Part shown: positions 9,672 through 17,436 of the stretch, piece by piece
How the letters are laid out: each line of letters begins with the position of its first letter
Position numbering within the stretch: the first letter of the stretch is position 1
NCBI RefSeq assembly: GCF_000153125.2
Contig: NZ_CM002299.1
Location: forward strand, 2,169,075 to 2,233,074
From: Congregibacter litoralis KT71
GTDB lineage: Bacteria > Pseudomonadota > Gammaproteobacteria > Pseudomonadales > Halieaceae
Direction: 5' to 3'
Length of the DNA: 64,000 bases
Program-made: the position numbers and the translations under genes
The notes under the pieces: model-generated
Databases searched by the model: none
What the model saw: the letters and a program-made list of their open reading frames with translations, nothing else
Told to the model about the DNA's origin: nothing

Positions 9672-10276
9672 CAGTCCGTCACCAGGGGTGGGCAGGCAAT
9701 GAGGTCCTTGACGACGGCCTGCAACGCCCGCTCCACGTCCGCGAGCTCTGCTGAGGCATCAATGATCTGATAGCGGCCACTGCTGCGGCGGGCACGGGAC
9801 AGATAGGACTGTCGCACGCGCTCAAAAAAAGCCAGATCCTCCAGCTCAAAGCGATCAAGAGCTCCCCTGCCCCGGGCCCTGGACAGCCCCAGGTCGGCGG
9901 GAACATCGAGAAGCAAGGTCACATCCGGACGCAGGTCTCCCTGCACGAATTCCTCAAGCAAGGCAACTGGTGCCTCTCCCATGTTTCGGCCCGCGCCCTG
10001 ATAGGCATAGGTGGCATCGGTAAATCGGTCACAGAGCACCCACTGCCCCCGCCGGAGCGCCGGCAGTATGCATTCAGAGAGATGTTGTGCCCGGGCTGCA
10101 AACATCATCAGAAGTTCAGCCAGAGGCGCAATGCCTGCCTCCGTAGGTGCCAGCAGCGTTTCTCGTAGCTGTTCGCCCAGACTTGTGCCGCCCGGCTCGC
10201 GGGTGCAGATGAGGTCCACTCCCGCATCCCGCAGACGCTCCTCAATATAGGACATGGCCGTGCTCTTGCCTGCGCC
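9671..10276 (-). pseudogene. tmk: native thymidylate kinase, 3' part, split by the inserted element
   Basis: Thymidylate kinase phosphorylates dTMP to dTDP and is essential. This piece begins at GGC-GCA-GGC-AAG-AGC (residues GAGKST of the P-loop) and runs to the stop, 199 codons after the GGCGCA core. It keeps TREPGGT, the lid region and DRFTDATYAYQG. The first 14 codons and the start are at 31,141-31,182, on the far side of the element. The reading frame stays open into the element (residues PIF before GAGKST), but that fusion replaces the first P-loop glycine with proline and loses the first beta strand, so a working enzyme is unlikely. Confidence 0.95.
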
Positions 10277-10304
10277 AAATATCGGAACAATTTTTTGTGT
10301 AAAC
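10271..10304. repeat. left end of the element: 6-bp core and 28-bp inverted repeat
   Basis: The core TGCGCC (10271-10276) is shared with the right junction. The 28 bp inside it match the reverse complement of 31107-31134 at 18 positions, in three evenly spaced blocks: TCGGA, TTTTTT and GTAAAC. This block pattern suggests recombinase-binding sites around a crossover region. A gagt x4 microsatellite follows immediately (10305-10320). Confidence 0.88.
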
Positions 10305-10320
10305 GAGTGAGTGAGTGAGT

Positions 10321-11116
10321 AGCTCGGGTCGTTGCTGGCCTCTGCGAACCGAAAAAACACTGGCTTTTCCTGGTATTGGCTATTCTTTCGAGCTGCCGAA
10401 TTCACCCGCTCGCACCGCAAAATGGAAACAAATGCTCAAAAGGTTCAATCACGGCGCTAGAGTAAACCATAACGACGTGATCAGGGGAGAAGAATCCACC
10501 GGTTTTCGAGCCTAAATGTAAACCAGAAACCTTTCCAGATTTCTCCACAGGAACCGCAGCCCTTCCGGGCGGCGGCGGGTCTACCGGGCTGGCTATCTTG
10601 GAATCATAATTTGTGACAACAAGCGTGAGGCATGGAGGCCCCGATCTGGACCTGAAATGGTCTGCCGGCTTCGCTGGCGCTACGCTCACTTGTGCAGCGG
10701 CTGCTGTTGATAATCAGTGTAAATAGCACAAAGCGAGAGCTTAACGCTCTGTTGTGATGTGCTTTTCCCATCGAGGCGTAAGGTTCAGGCTAGGCCAATT
10801 TCTCACGGTACTTGAGTCAAGCCGTACGTTCTCAGAACAAGTGGCAAAACATGCGCGATCAAGGAATAGCACCGATCGACGCTTTCTGCCGATTATTGGA
10901 TTTGCCAGTGCTTACCCGCTAATCCACAAAGACCGCTTTCGCCTATTTTGCGACATTGGGGCAAAATTGCAGCTGTGTCTAGGTGTTGCAACGACCGGTT
11001 GAATCCACAACCCAAAGCGGTACTTTATCGACGCCGTCATCTTACGCAGTCAAACTACGCATTTTTTTGGGATGATTGCTCAATGACGCGGTCTTAATTG
11101 TTGGGAGGGCGAATAC
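10321..11116. other. left-end non-coding region of the element
   Basis: I can support no gene here. A 95-codon minus-strand frame (10402-10689) and an 82-codon plus-strand frame (10754-11002) lack recognisable domains or good ribosome-binding sites. The last 190 bp contain the first copy of the dispersed repeat family found between the cargo genes. A minus-strand promoter for the downstream essential gene holB is expected in this region, but I could not identify one with confidence. Confidence 0.5.
10926..11035 (+). repeat. dispersed repeat, copy 1
   Basis: Contains aaagaccgctttcgccta, ttgcgacattg, ggtgttgcaacgaccgg and a trailing aaagcggtac. These blocks recur in the gaps at 11.94, 13.92, 14.69, 16.01, 17.28, 18.24, 19.31 and 19.96 kb. 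It precedes the 271-aa gene. Confidence 0.6.
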
Positions 11117-11932
11117 ATGAGGGGCGGAATCGTATCTGTTTGTGGTCCAGAGCAAGACGGTAGTCGCGCCGAATGGGTGGTCCAAAGATGTAGCGGCCCC
11201 TTGTTCACGGTTAATCGCTGGGTGCCGTCGGGCTTTGAACGTTATGTTCAGATCTGCCCGCCGGCGTGGCAAGTAAGTACGGACCCGCGCGATAAGAAGT
11301 ACACTCCAGAAGATGGCTCACCTCCTTGGGAGTTCTTCCTGAGGCCTGTACGTTGGTCGAAGGTGGCGGAAGAACGCGGGCACACAATCGACGAATACAC
11401 GCAGTACGGTGATCTGATACCGCACCCAAACTACGAGCAACTGCGCCCGGGTGACTTCTGCGGACCGCTTGAAGAAACGCCTACAGGCGCAATGATCGAT
11501 GCGGTCAGTGACGCTGTATTGTCGTATAGCGGCGAGCATCAGGAGTGCATCGTTGCCGTCTGGCATGGCTACGGAACCGAAGAGATCGACGACCTTCACC
11601 GTCGCAACGCTACGAGAATTAAAGGCATGGGCCAGCAGGAGCATTTTGTGCTGTGCGCGAGTCTCGGCACCGTATTCGAAAAGTGGCGCACTCTGCTACC
11701 GGATGAGCCCGTGTCGGGATCATCAGTATCGTCGCTTTCGCCGCAGGCGATCTGGCCGACTACGGCGGAATGGTTTTTTACGGTACCGTTCGACCACAAC
11801 TCAAGCTTCTTTGCCGGCCCGGCGGCGCTTGCCGATGCTTTGCTCAGCGACGAGCGCATTGAGGCCTACCCGGTGTCACTTGAGGCTGACTTTCGACATG
11901 AGTCGCAGAAGCACTGCTTTCTTCAGCCGTAG
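11117..11932 (+). CDS. conserved-looking protein of unknown function (271 aa)
   Basis: I do not recognise a family. The start ATG is well supported by GGGAGGG nine bases upstream. The protein is soluble, rich in Trp and acidic residues, with no signal peptide or membrane segment. Segments such as AIWPTTAEWFFTVPFDHN and FAGPAALADALLSDERIEAYPV look like a folded domain with a recurring Trp-containing pattern rather than random translation. It stands alone between two copies of the dispersed repeat, like a cassette. Confidence 0.7.
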   Translation: MRGGIVSVCGPEQDGSRAEWVVQRCSGPLFTVNRWVPSGFERYVQICPPAWQVSTDPRDKKYTPEDGSPPWEFFLRPVRWSKVAEERGHTIDEYTQYGDLIPHPNYEQLRPGDFCGPLEETPTGAMIDAVSDAVLSYSGEHQECIVAVWHGYGTEEIDDLHRRNATRIKGMGQQEHFVLCASLGTVFEKWRTLLPDEPVSGSSVSSLSPQAIWPTTAEWFFTVPFDHNSSFFAGPAALADALLSDERIEAYPVSLEADFRHESQKHCFLQP

Positions 11933-11939
11933 TATCCGC

Positions 11940-12060
11940 AGTTGGCCGGAAGCGGTCCTAAAAACACGTTGTTTGACCTTCAACGACCGGCCGCTTTGAG
12001 GTGTTTTGCGTCATTGCCAAACACCGCATACGCCTACGCCTACGCCTACGAGCGGAAGTT
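11940..12060 (+). repeat. dispersed repeat, copy 2
   Basis: Contains aacgaccggccgctttgagg, gtgttttgcgtcattgccaaa and caccgcatacgcctacgcc. The last block includes a cgccta hexamer in tandem. It directly follows the 271-aa gene. Confidence 0.65.
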
Positions 12061-12169
12061 TGGGCTGGCCGGGGCTAAACGGCATCCACCAAACCTTCGC
12101 TGCCGCTAGCAAATTCCTAGCCTCTCGCACCAATTTAGAGACAGCTTTTTTCAAGGCGCTGAGCGAGTC

Positions 12170-12520
12170 TCAAGGCAAGGCCGAATCCTCAGTCTTGTGC
12201 CAAATAGAGGCATCGAGCAACAACTCAGTTTCCTCAATACTTTCCCAAACTTCTTGTTTAAAGCGTTTGTGAATAGCATCGACTTCATGCTCGGACGTTT
12301 TCACCGACGTTCTCGATTGCTCCATACTCACAGCGCGCATGTAGTACACCAAGTAGTCTCCTTCCCTCCTAGACAGCAAGAACACAGATTCAATGACTAC
12401 GGATTCATCGTGCAAAGAGGCCAGAACTTCTTTCATTCTGTCATTCATGGTCTCCGCCCACTTCCGGGCCGTCGGCAGGCTCCCTTGCTTTAGTCGAATA
12501 AGATTGCAGGCGACATCCAT
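12170..12520 (-). CDS. DUF6176 family protein
   Basis: Small soluble protein of about 116 aa. It has the family pattern of an N-terminal NLIRLKQGSLPTARKW, a middle segment with ESVFLLSRREGDYLVYYMRA, and a C-terminal HKRFKQEVWESIEE helix. The function of the family is not established; the fold resembles small ferredoxin-like alpha/beta domains. I prefer ATG 12520 because it aligns with the usual start of the family; an ATG at 12541 would add seven residues. It is a single gene, opposite in strand to its cargo neighbours. Confidence 0.7.
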   Translation of the reverse strand: MDVACNLIRLKQGSLPTARKWAETMNDRMKEVLASLHDESVVIESVFLLSRREGDYLVYYMRAVSMEQSRTSVKTSEHEVDAIHKRFKQEVWESIEETELLLDASIWHKTEDSALP

Positions 12521-12690
12521 AATAATTCTCGGGTGATACATAGTGGCGTGTTATCGGATCGCTTGAGCGGAGACCGGCTCAAACACGTGATTCTCGCTCA
12601 CGTTTTACCTTAACATCAGACATAGGTTGAATCGCCACCAGTTTGCTAGACACCTTTCAGCCATACAAAATGGCTATCAGAGAGGTGTTT

Positions 12691-12969
12691 ATGAGCAACA
12701 AGCGTTACCCCGAAGAATTCAAGAGAGAAGCCGTTCGCCAGATCACGGATCGCGGCTACAGCGTGGCGGACGTGGCCAGTCGGCTGGGCGTGACGACGCA
12801 CAGTCTGTATGCCTGGGTGAAGAAGTACGGGCCGGCTGCTGAGCAACATCGAGTGGAGGCTGATGATCAGGCCGAGATTCGTCGGCTACAAAAAGAGCTT
12901 AAGCGTGTCACGGAGGAGCGTGACATTCTAAAAAAAGCCGCGGCGTACTTCGCGAGCCAATCCGAGTGA
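12691..12969 (+). CDS. IS3-family OrfA (HTH/leucine-zipper protein)
   Basis: 92-aa DNA-binding subunit. The helix-turn-helix lies in YPEEFKREAVRQITDRGYSV and the following VASRLGVTTHSLYAWVKKYG segment. The C-terminal EIRRLQKELKRVTEERDIL heptads form the leucine zipper. ATG 12691 follows AGAGGTG. Near its 3' end an A7G run (12930-12937) precedes orfB in the -1 frame, the usual arrangement for making the OrfAB transposase by programmed frameshifting. Confidence 0.93.
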   Translation: MSNKRYPEEFKREAVRQITDRGYSVADVASRLGVTTHSLYAWVKKYGPAAEQHRVEADDQAEIRRLQKELKRVTEERDILKKAAAYFASQSE

Positions 12970-13838
12970 GGTACGCTTTTATTCAATCCCATCGCCACCA
13001 GTTGCCGGTGCGGCATCTGTGTTCTTTGCTTAACGTTCACCCCAGCGGTTTCTATGCGTGGCGTCGACAGCCGCTATCGGCTCGCGGTTGTGAGGACAAG
13101 CGGCTCTCTGGCCTGATCAAGCAGTTCTGGCTCGAGTCCGGTGCTGTGTATGGCTATCGGAAGATCCATCGTGATTTGCATGAAATAGGCGAGTGTTGCG
13201 GCCCCAACCGTGTCCACCGTCTCATGAAAGACGCTGGAATCAGGGCGCAGGTTGGATATCGCAAGCCACGGCATAAGGTTGGCAAAGCGCATGATGTGAC
13301 GCCTAACGTACTGCAGAGACAGTTTAATCCGGCTGCGCCGAACGAGCGATGGGCGACCGACATCACCCATATTCGGACCCACGAAGGCTGGTTGTACCTG
13401 GCCGTGGTCATCGACTTATTCTCGCGCCGGGTGATTGGCTGGTCGATGCAATCACGGATCACGAGCGATCTGGTTCTAGATGCCTTGTTGATGTCGGTGT
13501 GGCGTCGCAAGCCGGTGAGCAAGGTACTTGTTCATTCGGACCAGGGCAGTCAATACACAAGCTATGACTGGAGCGCGTTTCTACGCGCAAACGGCCTTGA
13601 GGGCAGTATGAGCAGACGCGGCAACTGCCATGACAACGCAGTCGCTGAAAGCTTCTTCCAGCTACTGAAACGCGAGCGCGTGAAGCGCAAGATATATCCG
13701 ACCCGGCAGGATGCCCGGGCCGATATCTTTGACTATATCGAGATGTTCTACAACGTCAGACGCCGGCATGGCTCGAACAGCCTGCTGTCACCTGTAGACT
13801 ACGAACAGCATCACGAAAAACAGCTGGAAAGTGTCTAG
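12966..13838 (+). CDS. IS3-family OrfB transposase (DDE integrase core)
   Basis: 290-aa catalytic part of the transposase. The HTH_21-like region (VYGYRKIHRDL) is followed by an rve domain with the three acidic residues: Asp in RWATDITHI, Asp in VLVHSDQGSQY and Glu in NAVAESFFQLLK. The C-terminus has the common RRRHGSNSLLSPVDYE motif. The GTG start overlaps the orfA stop (GTGA), but the active product is expected to be the OrfAB frameshift fusion. Confidence 0.95.
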   Translation: MRYAFIQSHRHQLPVRHLCSLLNVHPSGFYAWRRQPLSARGCEDKRLSGLIKQFWLESGAVYGYRKIHRDLHEIGECCGPNRVHRLMKDAGIRAQVGYRKPRHKVGKAHDVTPNVLQRQFNPAAPNERWATDITHIRTHEGWLYLAVVIDLFSRRVIGWSMQSRITSDLVLDALLMSVWRRKPVSKVLVHSDQGSQYTSYDWSAFLRANGLEGSMSRRGNCHDNAVAESFFQLLKRERVKRKIYPTRQDARADIFDYIEMFYNVRRRHGSNSLLSPVDYEQHHEKQLESV

Positions 13839-13920
13839 AGAACTGGTGGCGATTCAGGTCTTAGGTTGGCAATATCCCCTCTTGGCCGAGAGTAGTCGTA
13901 AAAACCATCTCATTTCGCTT

Positions 13921-13980
13921 TTAGCGACTGTCTGCATTGAGGTGTTTTGCGACATCTCGAAAGACCGCACCTAGTTCAGG
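13921..13980 (+). repeat. dispersed repeat, copy 3
   Basis: Contains ttgaggtgttttgcgacat and cgaaagaccgcacctagt, the same blocks in the same order as in the other copies. It lies just upstream of the HD-domain gene. Confidence 0.65.
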
Positions 13981-14046
13981 ACATTTGATATAGTATGTTG
14001 AATGACTTTCATCGCCGTTAAAGCGGGTTTTCCCAGGGGAATTCTG

Positions 14047-14625
14047 TTGCAGGAACTCGAAGACATTTTTGGCTTCATCATTGAACTAGATAAGTTGAAA
14101 GGTGTGCTAAGAAAAACTCGACCTATTGGTCTCCAACGGTACGAGAACTCGGCAGAGCACAGCTGGCACGTATGCATGGCCGCGATAATGCTGCGAGAGT
14201 ATGCCAACGAGCCGGTGGACATTGATCGCGTTATCAAAATGCTCCTAATTCACGATATTGGTGAAATTGATGCAGGAGATACCATCGTCTATTCCGCTGA
14301 AACCCCACAAGTCAAAGCCGAGGAAGAAGCCGGCTTGCGGAGAGTTTTAGGGTTACTTTCTGAGGCGGTGGCGCAAGAGTACATTGACCTTTGGCTGGAA
14401 TTCGAGGCTGGTGAATCTGCTGACGCAAGGTATGCCAAGTCTATTGACCGCATACCGCCGCTTCTCCATAACTTGCACGGAGATGGGCTCAGCTGGAAAG
14501 AGAACGCGATCTCTGAGCAAAGAGTGCTGAACCTAAACAGTCGCATCAAAGATGGCAGCAGCGCCGTCTGGGATAGCTTGGAGTCCAAGCTCAAAGACGC
14601 GTTTTCAAAAGGCTTGTTGAGCTAA
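14047..14625 (+). CDS. HD-domain phosphohydrolase (HDDC2/YfbR-like 5'-nucleotidase)
   Basis: Predicted metal-dependent phosphohydrolase; YfbR and HDDC2 relatives remove phosphate from deoxyribonucleoside 5'-monophosphates. Metal ligands are visible: His in ENSAEHSWHV, the paired HD in LLIHDIGEID, and a later Asp in KSIDRIPPLL. The N-terminal LDKLKGVLRKTRP and the GDT after the HD pair are typical of this subfamily. I prefer the TTG at 14047, which follows AGGGGA and matches the family's N-terminus; an ATG at 14002 would add 15 unlikely residues. Nucleotide hydrolases on islands sometimes serve phage defence by dNTP depletion; that role is speculation here. Confidence 0.82.
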   Translation: MQELEDIFGFIIELDKLKGVLRKTRPIGLQRYENSAEHSWHVCMAAIMLREYANEPVDIDRVIKMLLIHDIGEIDAGDTIVYSAETPQVKAEEEAGLRRVLGLLSEAVAQEYIDLWLEFEAGESADARYAKSIDRIPPLLHNLHGDGLSWKENAISEQRVLNLNSRIKDGSSAVWDSLESKLKDAFSKGLLS

Positions 14626-14688
14626 CAGCGAAGGTCGGGATAGGCTTCAAAGGGGACGATAAAAACTACCGAACTCCCTCGAGTTATT

Positions 14689-14820
14689 GGCCGCTTTGAG
14701 ATGTTCTGAGACATTCCCCAGGACCGCTTTCGCCTACTTTGAGTCGTTCGGACCACAACTGCATCTGTGACCGCTGTCGACGCTTCTCAGGCATTAACGC
14801 CCGGGCTCAGGGGCGCGTAA
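14689..14820 (+). repeat. dispersed repeat, copy 4
   Basis: Contains ggccgctttgagatgttctg, gagacattccccaggaccgc and tttcgcctactttgagtcg, then cgcttctcaggcattaacgc. It is one of the most complete copies. It fills most of the 238-bp gap between the HD gene and the convergent AbiTii gene. Confidence 0.65.
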
Positions 14821-14863
14821 CGAGGAACGAGCAGAGCATCCATTGGAGTCCATTGTTATGCAT

Positions 14864-15784
14864 TTATTTGAGACCATAGTATTTCAGTGCGGCCTCTGTT
14901 AAGACTTTTGTGGCAACAGAAATGCCTACGTTCCAAGTCCCCTCTGCTGCTTTTTTCAAATTCGATGTGATCCAATTTTTTGCATTTTCACCAAATGGCT
15001 CCTCTGGACTCGATGGCTCCTCTGAGTGAACAATTTCAGCAAGCTCTTTTGCATCTTCATTCGCAATGCCTGATTCAGTGAGATACTTAATAAAAGACTC
15101 ATTGTCTCGCAACCCAATTTCTACGGAGATTTGCGTATCGCTACTTCCAGCGACGGCAGTTGTTACGTTACCGTAAATTATTTGTTGTGAAATATGTTGA
15201 ACCTTTTCTGGATTCGTTTCGGTATTTTGAGGGGCGCCAAACGAAATATGCGCTGCGGCTGGAATTGCTTTTTCTAATTCAAGAGTTAGCTCAAGAATTC
15301 TTGCTCGAACTGCCTGTTGGATTTCTGCTATTGCGGTGCGAGAAATCGATGAGCTTATGTCGATGCACGAGTAATCTTCGTAGACCTTGCCTTGCAAAAG
15401 TAGAATTAAATTCGACGCATCAATTCCTAATCCGCCTTTATCAGCACTCATGCGGAGTAGTTCTTCAACACCTGCAATGCTTTCCCGTACTTTTTTCTTT
15501 GTCCAGTGTTCCCCGGCGTGCTTCTCGACAAGGTAAGTTGGAATAGGAGCGTTACTAACGCCTGATCCAAATGCGCCAGAAAATGTGCCCTTATAGCTTA
15601 TGCTTACCACTCGGTATGAGGGTACTTCTGCGTCTTCTGGGTATCCTTCAGATTCATGCTTTACCCATTCTTCAAGCAGATCACTGCCCAAACGAGATGC
15701 TAAAAGACGTAACTTCAAGAGCACAGAGCCTAGGTCAGAGCCTTCTTGAACTACAGCTTCTTGTACTTGATGCAGTAAAGCCAT
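14864..15784 (-). CDS. AbiTii-domain abortive infection protein
   Basis: The N-terminal 90 residues match the AbiTii domain: a helical start, then LKLRLLASRLGSDLLEEWVK, ESEGYPEDAEVPSYR and the beta segment after it. AbiTii is named after a lactococcal abortive-infection protein that limits phage growth. The middle (about 180-225) includes VQHISQQIIYGNVTTAVAG, a self-association-like beta segment, and the C-terminus holds an amphipathic, Ala-rich region. The protein is 306 aa with no signal peptide. It is a single gene flanked by dispersed repeats; no toxin or antitoxin partner is visible. The phage-defence role is inferred from the family. Confidence 0.8.
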   Translation of the reverse strand: MALLHQVQEAVVQEGSDLGSVLLKLRLLASRLGSDLLEEWVKHESEGYPEDAEVPSYRVVSISYKGTFSGAFGSGVSNAPIPTYLVEKHAGEHWTKKKVRESIAGVEELLRMSADKGGLGIDASNLILLLQGKVYEDYSCIDISSSISRTAIAEIQQAVRARILELTLELEKAIPAAAHISFGAPQNTETNPEKVQHISQQIIYGNVTTAVAGSSDTQISVEIGLRDNESFIKYLTESGIANEDAKELAEIVHSEEPSSPEEPFGENAKNWITSNLKKAAEGTWNVGISVATKVLTEAALKYYGLK

Positions 15785-16169
15785 TTAGGATCTCTCGCGC
15801 CCTCTTCTATGCATGACAGCGTGCTAACGAGCCAACGCTTGTTATCTTCATATGCGTTAACACCTATTCACCCTCACGCTGAGATACGATAAAAGTACGT
15901 TAATACAGCACGTTACGCAAACCAATTCATGTAGGGCCTGAGTGCGAGGCCCTTCTTCGCCCGCTCCTGGCCGGTTGCGGTCCTTCAGACTACTGCATAA
16001 GCGCCTCTGCGACCGGCAGCTATGAGGTGTTTTGGGACATGGCTAGAGACCGCTTCGACCCTTCTCGGACATCAACGCTGCCAGCAGCGGGCGGCCAACC
16101 CGCGTAGCGGTTTGGTAGTCCGGCGACCGAAGGGAGCGAACTGCCTGACCTGGTTATGTGTGACGGTGT
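15785..16169. other. cargo gap with dispersed repeat, copy 5
   Basis: No gene supported. The segment 16010-16080 holds another copy of the dispersed repeat (tatgaggtgttttgggacat, agagaccgcttcgacccttc and tcggacatcaacgctg). At 15830-15870 there are two closely spaced gctaac/gttaac motifs after the AbiTii start; I could not turn these into a convincing integron attC site. Confidence 0.5.
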
Positions 16170-16355
16170 TCATGGCAGCAATACGATCGCTGGGGCAATT
16201 GCGGTGAAGACCAAGAACAGTTGTCCAAGCGACTTGTTGGTTTGCGTCTCCCACTTCAGCTTCTCTTCCTGCTCAGCCAAATCATGTCGTCGAGCTCGCC
16301 GCACCAGCGACACGCGCTTAGACTCTCGCGGTAGAAAAGCCCATAGCAATCGCAC
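16170..16355 (-). CDS. possible small single-pass membrane protein (61 aa)
   Basis: A short frame starting at GTG 16355, after AAGAGGCGAAG, encodes a basic N-terminal half and a C-terminal hydrophobic stretch (LGQLFLVFTAIAPAIVLLP). The basic-then-hydrophobic layout and the ribosome-binding site make it plausible, but it matches no family I know and could be chance. A 113-codon frame on the opposite strand over the same DNA looks worse (Ser/Arg/Ala-rich). Confidence 0.3.
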   Translation of the reverse strand: MRLLWAFLPRESKRVSLVRRARRHDLAEQEEKLKWETQTNKSLGQLFLVFTAIAPAIVLLP

Positions 16356-16493
16356 CTTCGCCTCTTTGGCTGCATTGCCTCACAAGCAGCATGACCGCTT
16401 AAGCCTCCAAAGATTACGAATGCCTAAGACCCATAACGCCGCCGCTCAGGCGCGAGCCTTTTGCGCGTCATCTGCGGCGGCTTTTTCGGCTGC

Positions 16494-16991
16494 TTAGACG
16501 GGGCCGTGACGGTTCCGAGAGCCGAGAGCAAGAGCCGCAAGGAGAAGCAAGAACACGTAACCAGCAACACTTAACGCAAAGAGCCAGACAAACGGCACAT
16601 TGTCCAGGCCCACGAACGAAGCCGGCGTCCCGCGATATAGGAGCGGCACGAGTAAAAACCAGTAAAGGCCGCCGAACACCACAGGTAAAAGCGCGGCTAT
16701 AGCCGGCCGGAACCACGCGACTGGTAACGCGCCCAAGATTGAAACGGCCGCTACCATGGGGACAGCAAAAGTGTACTGGTCCAGACCCAAATAGTCCTCG
16801 ACCCCCGATCGTGCGAGATATTGCTGGGAGTGCTGATAGTGTAGAGCGTACGGAGCGAGGGACCCGGCAACAGCGCCGAAGTAGAGCCAGTGTCGCCACG
16901 GCATGCGCACCAACCGCAAGAGGTACGCTACCGGAATGCCGAATAATGCACCCGTTACGCAGCCTGACAACGCGAAGTACACCAACACCAT
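16494..16991 (-). CDS. small polytopic membrane protein of unknown function
   Basis: Five hydrophobic segments are visible in about 165 residues, for example FALSGCVTGALFGIPVAYLL, FAVPMVAAVSILGALPVAW, AALLPVVFGGLYWFLLVPLL and FVWLFALSVAGYVFLLLLAA. I choose ATG 16991 because AGGGGAA lies eight bases upstream; a GTG at 17042 is further from any good site. No family recognised. It is a lone cargo gene in the element. Confidence 0.6.
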   Translation of the reverse strand: MVLVYFALSGCVTGALFGIPVAYLLRLVRMPWRHWLYFGAVAGSLAPYALHYQHSQQYLARSGVEDYLGLDQYTFAVPMVAAVSILGALPVAWFRPAIAALLPVVFGGLYWFLLVPLLYRGTPASFVGLDNVPFVWLFALSVAGYVFLLLLAALALGSRNRHGPV

Positions 16992-17042
16992 AAACTCAAT
17001 TCCCCTTCGTCTGAGTTCCTCTACGTCGAACGCTGAGAGCAC

Positions 17043-17436
17043 CTACCTCTGGAAGCAGCGGTTTGCGTGTCCGGCCCCGCAGGGGCGCATTGCCGGTGAT
17101 TGTTACGTTGCCGGCTAACCCAATGCTTGAATAAGAACATAAATGTTCGTGACTCCGTAGGTTGACATCATGGTTGTTCAACTTCATGTGAAGAGCGTGT
17201 CCGCGATGCTAACGGGCGCAGAGCGGCAGAAGCGGACATTGTGCTGTGGGGGAACGCCATCGCGCCAGTCGACCCATACCCGACGTGCGACCAGAAGGCC
17301 CTGAAGGACCGCTTTCGCCCCTACTTTGAGACCTTCGTGGTCCGACGAGCGCGAAGACTGCTTTCGCCTTTCCGGTCGTTAACGCCGCCAGATACGGTTC
17401 GAGCTTGGATGCATCCGGTGACCGCAGAGAGTGAAT
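17043..17436. other. cargo gap with dispersed repeat, copy 6
   Basis: No gene supported. Positions 17268-17319 are nearly identical to about 50 bp at 18233-18282 (shared cccgacg-gcgaccagaaggc and cctgaaggaccgc blocks). The copy continues with ctactttgagaccttcgtgg, then a gctttcgcc/ccggtcgttaacgcc stretch to about 17400. Confidence 0.6.

Larger units (their letters stand above)
12628..13856 (+). mobile_element. intact IS3-family insertion sequence
   Basis: 1229 bp, bounded by 33-bp imperfect inverted repeats that start TGAATCGCCACCAGTT (12628-12660 and 13824-13856) and flanked by a 3-bp direct repeat GGT, as usual for IS3 family. It contains orfA and orfB in -1 relation with an A7G slippery stretch (12930-12937). 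Both ends, the target duplication and both frames are intact, so the insertion is probably recent and able to transpose. It sits in non-coding cargo DNA and interrupts no visible gene. Confidence 0.95.

Noticed and set aside
9671-10420. Active hybrid thymidylate kinase starting inside the element
   Set aside because: The open frame exists, but residues before GAGKST become PIF, so the first P-loop glycine and the first beta strand are lost. A full tmk is present at the other end.
10402-10689. 95-codon minus-strand frame at the left end
   Set aside because: Composition is Pro/Ser/Arg-rich without a domain or a ribosome-binding site; I could not support it as a gene.
16468-16899. 143-codon frame rich in Cys and Arg
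   Set aside because: It is a shadow of the hydrophobic protein at 16494-16991 on the same strand in another frame; the latter has a good ribosome-binding site and clear membrane segments.
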